Source of the DNA: Clostridia bacterium
Lineage (GTDB): Bacteria > Bacillota > Clostridia > Oscillospirales > Acutalibacteraceae
Assembly: GCA_017461235.1 (NCBI GenBank)
Contig: JAFTYU010000005.1
Location: 62,001-126,000 of the forward strand
Direction of reading: 5' to 3'
DNA: 64,000 nucleotides
The notes under the pieces are model-generated. The model was not told the DNA's origin, did no database searches, and saw only the letters and a program-made list of their open reading frames with translations. Numbering within the stretch: position 1 is the first letter of the stretch; the number at the start of each line of letters is the position of its first letter. A program made the position numbers and the translations under genes. Below are positions 36,299 through 43,197 of the stretch, in pieces.

Positions 36299-38683
36299 TT
36301 AAACACTTGGCATAAACGGTGCAATAACATTTGGTGCACCATCATTAAATGACGTTATATCAGTAAGCGATGCTGTATCCCAATCTGAACAATCCAATGT
36401 TAATTGGGCACAATCTTTAAACATTGAGCGCATACTTTTAACCTTTGATGTATTAAAGTTTTCAGGCAAAATAATATTAGATAGTTTACCACAACCTTCA
36501 AAATTCTTGTTCATATTATCGATATCAGAAACATCAAAGCCACTAATATCAAGTGTAACCAATGAACTACAATTCAAAAATGTGGAGTTAAAAGCCAATA
36601 ACTTATTCGATCCAAATTTAACAGAATTTAAAGATGAACAACCACTAAATGCAGATGCAATATTTATACTTTTTCCTGAAAAAACAGCCATATCTATAGT
36701 TTCCATCGAGTTGCAATTATAATACATATTCAAACAATAAATGCTGGTTTTATTTTGGGAGATATCCTTCGGGAAATACACTTTTTCAAGAGAATTACAA
36801 TTATAAAAAATATTTGTATATTTATTTACATCAGTTAAATTCATAAACCGCAAATCCACTGTTTCCAAGTCTTTACATCCTGAAAACACATTCATCATAT
36901 CTGTTGGTTTCACATCTTTAAAATGTGTCAAATCAACAGATTTTAATTTATTGCAATTTTTAAACATTCCGGACATATTTGTTATGTTACCAACATTGAT
37001 ATTTTTAAAGTTTACAATTTCAACCAGATTTGTAAAATTCAAAAACATCTCTGATGAATTGCAGTTTGCAAAAATATTGTTTTCGCCACCTTTTACAAAC
37101 AATTCATTACCAACTCTATAAACAATAATTTGGTTATTGTCGGATATACTTGCATCCCACGACTCATCGTAAAAAGTTGGAGTATAGTTATTATCGAAAG
37201 TAATCTTGGTTATTGTTTTCTTATCAGCGGTGCCACAATACCATGAAACTCCGCTTTTAAGAATGCTTGAATTCTCATTAACAATCGTACCCGTTGAATC
37301 AAAATATGTATTTTCTTCTATATTTTTTAATTCTGTATCTAAGTTGTATGAAGCGATAGGCAAAAATTTACCCGAAACGAAATCTCTCCCCTTTAACACA
37401 ACATTATTCTCATACACATCTACAACATAACCTTGACTTGCATTATAATCGGCAACCAACTCGCCATTTAAAATACCTTTAGGATATGCCAATGACGGCA
37501 CATGAACGCTATGGCAACCAAAAATGTAGTCATAATTATTCATTTTATTTTCCAACTGCAATTCAAACTTTTGATGACTATGACCATGAAAATATATAAC
37601 ATTACTATAATGTGAAAGCAAACTATAAAAAACAGTTCCCTGAGTATTATCCAACATATCCCCTTCGACATCTAAATCGACAGCATCACCACTACCGTCG
37701 CCCGGAAATAAATGCATAAACAAAAAGCAACGTTTATTTCTATTTTTTTCTAAAACTTCATAAAGCCACTGTAACTCACCATCGGCAAATTCACAACCTT
37801 CGTGGACATCATACATGCCCAACATAATGTATACATCATTATCCTTCTCAAAATAATAATACAAATCTTGGCCTGTATATGGTTTCAAACCATCCATTTT
37901 TAAAGGGGCAAACGGTGCGTTTGCATCATGATTTCCTGAAATGGCATAGACTGGCTTGGATGTGTTTTCATCTACAATTTTCTTATAAAGCGAAAGGTTT
38001 GTTTCAGTACCACCTAACGACAAATCGCCGCATACAGTAGTAAATTCAATATCTTTGTCATCTTCAAAGAATTGTAATGCGTTTATAAAATCAGGCTCAG
38101 CCGTTTTAGAACCTATATGTGTATCAGAAATCGCCCCGAAAGAATACTTCAATTCCCCTAAATCCACGGGTTTCAAATCGCTTATACTATAAGTGCCTAC
38201 CTTTTCATTGCTTGAATTATAAACCCCAATAGACGTCGCTTGTATCGGAGCACAATTCACTTTATTAAAACCCTTATAACAGTTCTCATCATCCTCAACA
38301 TTTACCGAACCGATAATATCATAATCTTCTAATACACCATTATCATTTTCATATTTAAGAACATAATTATCGCAAGGAAAGTTTGTTAAAACCAAACTAT
38401 TATCATCTGATATTTTTAGTTCAGGCTCTTCACCCAAAACACCACGAACAAATAATTTGAAATCAAGTGCAGATAATGATCCATCTCTATTAATATCTAT
38501 GAAATCAAGTTCAAATTCAGGTGAATTTCCAAACATTATTTCTCGTTCGGCAATAAAACAGTCCAGAACATCCGCTACTCCATCTTCATTCAGGTCATAC
38601 AATTGTTCCGCACCGGTAGCGCTACTCAAACAGATAGAAAGCATAATAAAGCAAATAATCGATAGAGTTATTTTTTTCTTCAT
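36299..38683 (-). CDS. secreted dockerin-phosphoesterase-BspA repeat protein
   Basis: Large secreted protein of 794 residues with an unusual domain order. A signal peptide (to about 24) is followed by a type I dockerin with two calcium loops (DLNEDGVADVLD and DINRDGSLSALD). Next is a calcineurin-like phosphoesterase with ISDTHIGSK, CGDLSLGG, SGNHDAN and YFHGHSHQKF. The C-terminal part has DUF285/BspA-type repeats of the form M..MF..C..L..VDL. The dockerin predicts docking to a cohesin. The start at 38683 follows GAAGGGTGA. It is divergent from an XRE gene and seems AT-richer than the core genes. Confidence 0.85.
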   Translation of the reverse strand: MKKKITLSIICFIMLSICLSSATGAEQLYDLNEDGVADVLDCFIAEREIMFGNSPEFELDFIDINRDGSLSALDFKLFVRGVLGEEPELKISDDNSLVLTNFPCDNYVLKYENDNGVLEDYDIIGSVNVEDDENCYKGFNKVNCAPIQATSIGVYNSSNEKVGTYSISDLKPVDLGELKYSFGAISDTHIGSKTAEPDFINALQFFEDDKDIEFTTVCGDLSLGGTETNLSLYKKIVDENTSKPVYAISGNHDANAPFAPLKMDGLKPYTGQDLYYYFEKDNDVYIMLGMYDVHEGCEFADGELQWLYEVLEKNRNKRCFLFMHLFPGDGSGDAVDLDVEGDMLDNTQGTVFYSLLSHYSNVIYFHGHSHQKFELQLENKMNNYDYIFGCHSVHVPSLAYPKGILNGELVADYNASQGYVVDVYENNVVLKGRDFVSGKFLPIASYNLDTELKNIEENTYFDSTGTIVNENSSILKSGVSWYCGTADKKTITKITFDNNYTPTFYDESWDASISDNNQIIVYRVGNELFVKGGENNIFANCNSSEMFLNFTNLVEIVNFKNINVGNITNMSGMFKNCNKLKSVDLTHFKDVKPTDMMNVFSGCKDLETVDLRFMNLTDVNKYTNIFYNCNSLEKVYFPKDISQNKTSIYCLNMYYNCNSMETIDMAVFSGKSINIASAFSGCSSLNSVKFGSNKLLAFNSTFLNCSSLVTLDISGFDVSDIDNMNKNFEGCGKLSNIILPENFNTSKVKSMRSMFKDCAQLTLDCSDWDTASLTDITSFNDGAPNVIAPFMPSV

Positions 38684-38724
38684 TAAATCACCCTTCTGAT
38701 ACAAAAAATATAAGCATCAAAAGC

Positions 38725-38778
38725 ATTTTATCTGTATTACAGATAAATGTCAATATCTGTTTTACAGATATGCATAAT
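38725..38778. promoter_or_regulatory. divergent promoters with two palindromic operators
   Basis: Minus promoter: TTGACA (plus 38748-38753), 17-bp spacer, TAAAAT (38725-38730). Two 15-bp palindromes, ATCTGTATTACAGAT (38730-38744) and ATCTGTTTTACAGAT (38755-38769), lie 25 bp centre to centre. The first sits inside the minus spacer; the second sits in the spacer of a weaker plus promoter (-10 CATAAT at 38773-38778). Likely sites for the adjacent XRE protein. Confidence 0.75.
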
Positions 38779-38794
38779 AAAATTGGTGATTGAA

Positions 38795-39016
38795 ATGGTA
38801 TTTAAAAACTTAAGAGCAATCCGCGAAGATCGAGATATTCGACAAAAAGATATGGCAGCGTATCTTAATGTATCACAAAACACTTATTCACAATACGAAA
38901 CCGGAGTAATTGCACTTACCGCTGAAGTTTTAATTAAACTGTCTAACTTTTATGATGTAAGTATTGATTACCTTTTGGATCAAACCGATAATCCTGAACG
39001 ACTAAAAAGGAACTGA
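38795..39016 (+). CDS. XRE-family HTH repressor (73 aa)
   Basis: Compact Cro/CI-type helix-turn-helix protein that is almost all DNA-binding domain: NLRAIREDRDIRQKDMAAYL, then NVSQNTYSQYETG as the recognition helix and VSIDYLLD at the end. The start is the ATG at 38795, reached from the promoter at 38773. It probably represses itself and the divergent dockerin gene through the paired palindromes. A close paralogue is at 48011. Confidence 0.88.
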   Translation: MVFKNLRAIREDRDIRQKDMAAYLNVSQNTYSQYETGVIALTAEVLIKLSNFYDVSIDYLLDQTDNPERLKRN

Positions 39017-39047
39017 AAGCCAAAAACTTTCAGTTCCTTTTTGTTTT
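39011..39047 (+). terminator. intrinsic terminator of the XRE gene
   Basis: Nine-bp stem AACTGAAAG/CTTTCAGTT overlapping the stop codon, followed by CCTTTTTGTTTT. Confidence 0.85.
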
Positions 39048-39048
39048 A

Positions 39049-39150
39049 ACAAAAATTGACGGCTACGGATTCGTAACCGTCAGCGAGCTTATTTATTGGG
39101 AAAATTATGAGATCGACCATACCGGAAGGCAGATTTTTATTCATAATATG
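39049..39150 (+). repeat. gene-end repeat copy 1 (pdaB 3' end remnant)
   Basis: From 39058 it matches the pdaB end at about 64 of 74 positions, including the near-palindrome with central GGATTC (39058-39081). The pdaB reading frame stays open here as DGYGFVTVSELIYWENYEI and runs to a TAA at 39151. Most changes are synonymous, so it looks like the end of a related pdaB allele rather than drift of the local copy. There is no start codon or gene body. Confidence 0.8.
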
Positions 39151-39292
39151 TAATAAAAATCTCTTCAGATTCATTTTGTGCTGTTTTAAGTATTTCAACG
39201 CATTTCTCGTCGGTACATATTTCGTTAACATCAGTGATAGTATTAAAAAGTTTGAGATACATTTTCTTATACATTTCTGCATCATTTTTCAT
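39137..39292 (-). CDS. hypothetical protein (51 aa)
   Basis: Short ORF with a good ribosome binding site (AGGAG, 8 bases before the ATG at 39292). The protein is charged and helical, starts MKNDAEMYKKMYLKLFN and ends ESEEIFITYYE, with two Cys near the middle (ICTDEKC). No family recognised. Its 3' end overlaps gene-end copy 1. A nested inverted repeat lies upstream. It is the only likely coding sequence in the second unit of the accessory region. Confidence 0.5.
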   Translation of the reverse strand: MKNDAEMYKKMYLKLFNTITDVNEICTDEKCVEILKTAQNESEEIFITYYE

Positions 39293-39360
39293 AAGCTTCA
39301 CTCCTAAATAAAAAAGTGCGCAACCGAAGTCACGCACCAAAAACACATAACTCCAATTGT

Positions 39361-39473
39361 TGTCACACAAATTTCCACAATACCACAAGTATGCGAAAGG
39401 AGTATGTATTTTTATCAAGAGATAAAAACACACACTTGTGGTTCTTGGCGGATAATATGAAATTTGTGTGACA
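39361..39473. repeat. nested inverted repeat, 113 bp
   Basis: Outer arms TGTCACACAAATTTC (39361-39375) and its exact complement (39459-39473); middle arms CCACAAGT/ACTTGTGG (39383-39390, 39434-39441); inner TTTTTATC-aaga-GATAAAAA (39409-39428). All three are nested on one axis, so the whole folds into one long hairpin. It lies upstream of the 51-aa ORF. Could be a miniature mobile element or a structured RNA. Confidence 0.7.
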
Positions 39474-39515
39474 CGGTTATTTTATCACACAATGCTCAAA
39501 ATATCAACTAAAACA

Positions 39516-39590
39516 ACAAAAATTGACGGCTACGTATTCGTAACCGTCTGCAAGCTAATTATTTTAAGTGATTATGATATTTACCATTCG
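39516..39590 (+). repeat. gene-end repeat copy 2
   Basis: Degenerate copy; near-palindrome 39525-39548 with central GTATTC. Similarity to copy 1 continues past it (AGCTAATTATTTT, GATTATGATATTTACCAT). The pdaB frame is now broken. It precedes the toxin-antitoxin promoter. Confidence 0.75.
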
Positions 39591-39622
39591 GTATTAAATA
39601 TCAATAACAAGAATACTTCCAC

Positions 39623-39651
39623 TTGATAAATAACTTAATTTATGGTATATT
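39623..39651 (+). promoter_or_regulatory. promoter of the Fic toxin-antitoxin pair
   Basis: TTGATA (39623-39628) and TATATT (39646-39651) with a 17-bp spacer, 27 bases before the antitoxin ATG. Confidence 0.7.
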
Positions 39652-39678
39652 AATTAAAAAGTTTTCGAGGTGATTTAT

Positions 39679-39843
39679 ATGTCTATTGATAAAGCAATAA
39701 ATAATGCAATAGCTTCTGTTGAAATGGAAGGCTTTTCTGTTGATGAACAAAGTAAAGAATGGTGCAGAAAACTTTTAAATAACGAAATATCAATGGAACA
39801 ATATATCTCACTTGTTAAACAATCGGCAGGTGTTACTGTGTAA
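39679..39843 (+). CDS. VbhA-like antitoxin of a Fic system (54 aa)
   Basis: Small protein that likely blocks the Fic protein encoded next. It starts MSIDKAINNAIASVEMEG and carries the inhibitory motif (S/T)xxxE(G/N) as S13-VEM-E17-G18; in known systems this Glu blocks ATP in the Fic active site. The C-terminal half (NNEISMEQYISLVKQ) matches the antitoxin VbhA fold. GAGGTG lies 7 bases before the ATG. Its stop codon overlaps the fic start (TAATG), a coupling seen in class I Fic pairs. Confidence 0.88.
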   Translation: MSIDKAINNAIASVEMEGFSVDEQSKEWCRKLLNNEISMEQYISLVKQSAGVTV

Positions 39844-40439
39844 TGAGTTACAGTATTTCTCACCCGTCAGATGATTGTTACGAAGGTACTGCTTGTCTGT
39901 TAAATAAATTTAATATACAAAACGAAGAACAGCTCGCTAAAGTTGAAGCAAGTATAACATTAGCTAAAACTGCCGAGTTAGAAAGAAAACCCATAAGCAA
40001 CACCTATGACTTTGAACACTATAAGCAGATACACGAATATCTTTTTAAAGATTTATATGTATGGGCAGGACAAATAAGAACTGTTGATATTTCTAAAAAA
40101 GGAACCTATTTCACTTCTGTTGAAGATATTGAAGCTATTGCTGAAGCTTGTTTTAACAGATTGAAATCTTGCAATTATTTCAAAAACCTTGAATTTGATG
40201 AGTTTATTGAAAATATTGTTGATTTTTACTGTACGACCAATATGCTCCACCCTTTCAGAGAAGGAAATGGAAGAACACAAAGAGTCTTCATTGCTCAACT
40301 CATACGTTTTTGCGGTTATGATATAAACTTTTCTGAAATAGATACTGACGAACTTATGGCTGCAACAATACATTCAGCAAATGGTATTACTGATTACCTG
40401 AAATTGATATTTAAAAATCATATAAAGCCCCAAGAGTAA
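39843..40439 (+). CDS. fic: Fic/DOC family protein (likely AMP-transferase toxin)
   Basis: Fic-domain enzyme of 198 residues. The active loop is HPFREGNGRTQR near 138-149, matching HxFx(D/E)GNGRxxR, with the catalytic His and the Arg needed for catalysis. KDLYVWAGQIRTVDISKKGTYF is the flap region that positions the target. Most such proteins AMPylate gyrase, topoisomerase IV or other proteins; the target here is unknown. No N-terminal self-inhibiting helix, consistent with a separate antitoxin. Confidence 0.93.
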   Translation: MSYSISHPSDDCYEGTACLLNKFNIQNEEQLAKVEASITLAKTAELERKPISNTYDFEHYKQIHEYLFKDLYVWAGQIRTVDISKKGTYFTSVEDIEAIAEACFNRLKSCNYFKNLEFDEFIENIVDFYCTTNMLHPFREGNGRTQRVFIAQLIRFCGYDINFSEIDTDELMAATIHSANGITDYLKLIFKNHIKPQE

Positions 40440-40466
40440 CTCTACGTTTTTTGCGTAGAGTTTTTT
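40438..40466 (+). terminator. intrinsic terminator of fic
   Basis: AACTCTACG/CGTAGAGTT stem with a 7-base T-rich loop, followed by TTTT. Confidence 0.85.
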
Positions 40467-40469
40467 AAT

Positions 40470-40502
40470 ATAAAAATTGACGGCTACGGATTCGTAACCG
40501 TC
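40470..40502 (+). repeat. gene-end repeat copy 3
   Basis: Near-palindrome at 40479-40502 with central GGATTC, preceded by AAAATT as in copies 1 and 2; similarity stops soon after. It marks the right end of the accessory region, 8 bases before the stop of the RACo-like gene. Confidence 0.75.
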
Positions 40503-40509
40503 TGAAACT

Positions 40510-41919
40510 CTATTCGTATTTTTGAAATTCCATATTCTCAATAAACAGCTCTGAAAAGCGTTGGTTTAAGGACAAATCAATATACTTAGCGTTTTCAATG
40601 TATTGTTCAAGTTGACTTTGTTCAAAAGAGTATTTTATTGTACCCGAAAGGCTGCTGTTATTAAGAGATACAACTTTATCTTTCAATTCACGAGGTAAAA
40701 GTCCTGTTGCAACAGCATTTTCAACATTGATTTCTGAAGAAAAGCCGCCTGAAATATACATTTTTTCTATCTGCTCAAAAGCAACTCCGTTAAGTTCAAT
40801 AAGTGTCATTATAGCAGAATACACTGCGGATTTCGCAAGCTGATATTGGCGCACATCTTCTTGCAGCAGCCTTACGTTTTCTGCAATTTCAAAACTTCCG
40901 CAATCCATATAGCCCGTTTCATCAATTATCCCGTGTTCAACTAAAACGCAGATTACGTCAACAAGTCCTGTTCCGCACAATCCTTCTGCCTTTTTACCGG
41001 ATATAGTTTTAACGGAAATTTTATTACTCATATCAATATCAAAGGCGTAAACCGCACCATCGGTGGCACTCATACCGCAAGAGATATTCGCACCTTCAAA
41101 ACATGGTCCTGCCGCCGCAGAAGTGCAAAGAGCTTTGTTTTTCGAATAAAGAACTATCTCCGCATTTGTACCCAAGTCAACCAACAGATTATATTTATCA
41201 TCGTAAGGAAAGTCTGTAAAATTGAGTCCTGCAACTAAATCCGCACCCACAAAGGTGCTGATGCACGGCAGACTTTTGACTTGCTTTGCAAATTTTAAAC
41301 CGATATGCGTACCTTGTGTGGTTTTAGTATTTAAAAACTGCGGTGTGTACGGTGCCACACCCATCGAAGACGGGTCTTCACCAAAAAGTATGTGCAGCAT
41401 TGTAGTGTTACCCGAAACATAAAGATTTTCACAAAAAGCACCGCCTAATGACAATGCCATTAAGTTCAATTCCCGAACTAAGGCGAGCTGCGGTTTCCGT
41501 ACGGAATTCTTACTGCAATAGTCGATACGTGAAATCACATCTGCACCAAACACAGCCTGTGGATTGGGACGCGTTACGGTTTTCAGAACATCTTTTTTAT
41601 TAACGTCAACTAAAGCCATAGCCAACGTAGTTGTTCCAAGATCAAGAGCATAGCTCAAATTTCCTTTTATCTCACCTGAAAACTCAATATCCTTTTCAAA
41701 AGCTTGCTGGACATCAGGCAATTCAACAATAATATCATCATCGATTATGTAACGGCAGGATAAAACACTCGCTCCGTTGACTGTAACCTTACATTTACCG
41801 CAGGTCCCCTGTCCGCCACAAGGGTGTGCCGAATAAAAACCGTTATCTGTTAAAAAATCGGATAACAGTCTGCCTTTTTCTGATTTTAATATTTGATTTT
41901 GGATTTTAACATTAACCAT
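40510..41919 (-). CDS. ferredoxin-ASKHA protein (RACo-like, DUF4445)
   Basis: Two-part protein. The N-terminal plant-type [2Fe-2S] ferredoxin has CGGQGTCGKC and a fourth Cys in VLSCR. The rest is an ASKHA-type ATPase with DLGTTTLAMAL, VDLGTNAEIVL, and AAAGPCFEGANISCG. Proteins of this kind reductively reactivate corrinoid proteins in methyl transfer (RACo). No corrinoid protein or methyltransferase gene is in the window. The start is uncertain: ATG at 41919 gives MVNVKIQNQ; an ATG at 41928 is an alternative; neither has a strong site. Confidence 0.87.
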   Translation of the reverse strand: MVNVKIQNQILKSEKGRLLSDFLTDNGFYSAHPCGGQGTCGKCKVTVNGASVLSCRYIIDDDIIVELPDVQQAFEKDIEFSGEIKGNLSYALDLGTTTLAMALVDVNKKDVLKTVTRPNPQAVFGADVISRIDYCSKNSVRKPQLALVRELNLMALSLGGAFCENLYVSGNTTMLHILFGEDPSSMGVAPYTPQFLNTKTTQGTHIGLKFAKQVKSLPCISTFVGADLVAGLNFTDFPYDDKYNLLVDLGTNAEIVLYSKNKALCTSAAAGPCFEGANISCGMSATDGAVYAFDIDMSNKISVKTISGKKAEGLCGTGLVDVICVLVEHGIIDETGYMDCGSFEIAENVRLLQEDVRQYQLAKSAVYSAIMTLIELNGVAFEQIEKMYISGGFSSEINVENAVATGLLPRELKDKVVSLNNSSLSGTIKYSFEQSQLEQYIENAKYIDLSLNQRFSELFIENMEFQKYE

Positions 41920-42011
41920 AAAAACCATTCGCTTTTTAATTATTGGTTTTATTTTATCACAAAAATTCGTTAAATCAACCATTGTTTAACGAACAAAACA
42001 CATCCTGCACC

Positions 42012-42047
42012 AAAAAACGTCCGGCCTTTTTCAGGTCGGACGTTTTT
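42012..42047 (-). terminator. intrinsic terminator of rpoD
   Basis: Stem of AACGTCCG and paired bases around TGAAAAA, followed on the minus strand by six Ts, directly after the rpoD stop codon. Confidence 0.9.
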
Positions 42048-42048
42048 A

Positions 42049-43146
42049 TCAATCAAGGAAGTCGCGGAGTTTTTTGGAACGTGAAGGATGACGAAGCTTT
42101 CTGAGTGCTTTCGCCTCAATCTGACGGATACGCTCTCTTGTAACATTAAACTCTTTACCAACCTCTTCAAGAGTTTTGGGGTTGCCGTCTTCAAGACCAT
42201 AACGAAGACTCAATACTCTTGCTTCTCTGGGGGTAAGGGTTTTAAGCACTTCCGCAAGCTGTTCTCTCATAAGAGCCATGGATGCGGCATCAACGGGTGC
42301 CTGCGCATCATCATCGGGAATAAAGTCACCCAAATGGCTGTCCTCTTCTTCGCCGATAGGAGTTTCAAGTGAAACGGGTTCCTGTGCAACGCGAAGAATT
42401 TCACGGACTTTTTCTACAGGCATATCAAGTTTTTCTGCAATTTCTTCAGCAGTAGGATCTCTTCCGTTTTCATGAAGAAGCTGACTGTTAGTCTTTTTAA
42501 CCTTGTTAATTGTTTCAACCATATGAACAGGGATACGGATAGTACGTGCCTGATCGGCAATAGCACGTGTAATAGCCTGACGAATCCACCATGTGGCGTA
42601 AGTTGAGAATTTGAAGCCCTTAGTGTAATCAAACTTATCAACGGCTTTAATAAGACCAAGGTTACCTTCCTGAATAAGATCAAGGAACTGCATTCCCCTG
42701 CCGACATATCTTTTAGCAATACTTACCACAAGGCGAAGGTTGGCCTCAGAAAGACGGGTTTTTGCTTCCTGATCATTTTCTGAAATTCTGATAGCAAGTT
42801 CAATTTCTTCTTCTGATGTGAGAAGGGGCACTCGACCGATCTCTTTAAGATAAACCTTAACAGGGTCATCGATAGCAATATTTTTTGCATCGGCAGGTGC
42901 ATCTTCCTCGTTGGTTTTTGTAGCTTCAATATCGAATGAAAGCGCATCAAGCATTTCATCACCGATATCATCAATAATCTCTATGTTGCTTGTTTCAATA
43001 AGTTCATAGAGTTTTTCGATATCGTCAACATCAAACCCTTCAATTTCAAGAATAACATTGTCGATATCATGAGTAGCGAGTTTACCGCTCACTTTACCTT
43101 TTTCAATAAGGGCTTTAATTTGCGGTTTTTTCTCCCAACCTTCCAT
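42049..43146 (-). CDS. rpoD: RNA polymerase primary sigma factor (SigA/RpoD)
   Basis: Housekeeping sigma factor of 365 residues. Region 1.2 begins [18 protein letters not shown]. Regions 2.1-2.4 include [20 protein letters not shown] and [20 protein letters not shown] (-10 recognition). Region 3 has [12 protein letters not shown], and region 4.2 ends with [20 protein letters not shown] for the -35. Length and lack of a long non-conserved insert fit the Firmicutes type. It follows dnaG, the classic macromolecular synthesis order. Confidence 0.97.
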   Translation of the reverse strand: MEGWEKKPQIKALIEKGKVSGKLATHDIDNVILEIEGFDVDDIEKLYELIETSNIEIIDDIGDEMLDALSFDIEATKTNEEDAPADAKNIAIDDPVKVYLKEIGRVPLLTSEEEIELAIRISENDQEAKTRLSEANLRLVVSIAKRYVGRGMQFLDLIQEGNLGLIKAVDKFDYTKGFKFSTYATWWIRQAITRAIADQARTIRIPVHMVETINKVKKTNSQLLHENGRDPTAEEIAEKLDMPVEKVREILRVAQEPVSLETPIGEEEDSHLGDFIPDDDAQAPVDAASMALMREQLAEVLKTLTPREARVLSLRYGLEDGNPKTLEEVGKEFNVTRERIRQIEAKALRKLRHPSRSKKLRDFLD

Positions 43147-43197
43147 TTAATCTCACCTTTCTTTTTCACACTTATATTTTAAAAAATTTAAAACTTA

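Noticed and set aside
39058-39153. Copy 1 as a real small gene
   Set aside because: It has no start codon or ribosome binding site; it is only the tail of a pdaB-like frame.
36197-40502. Integron with attC sites
   Set aside because: The repeats are near-palindromes of only 24 bp, without the usual attC boxes, and no integron integrase is in the window.
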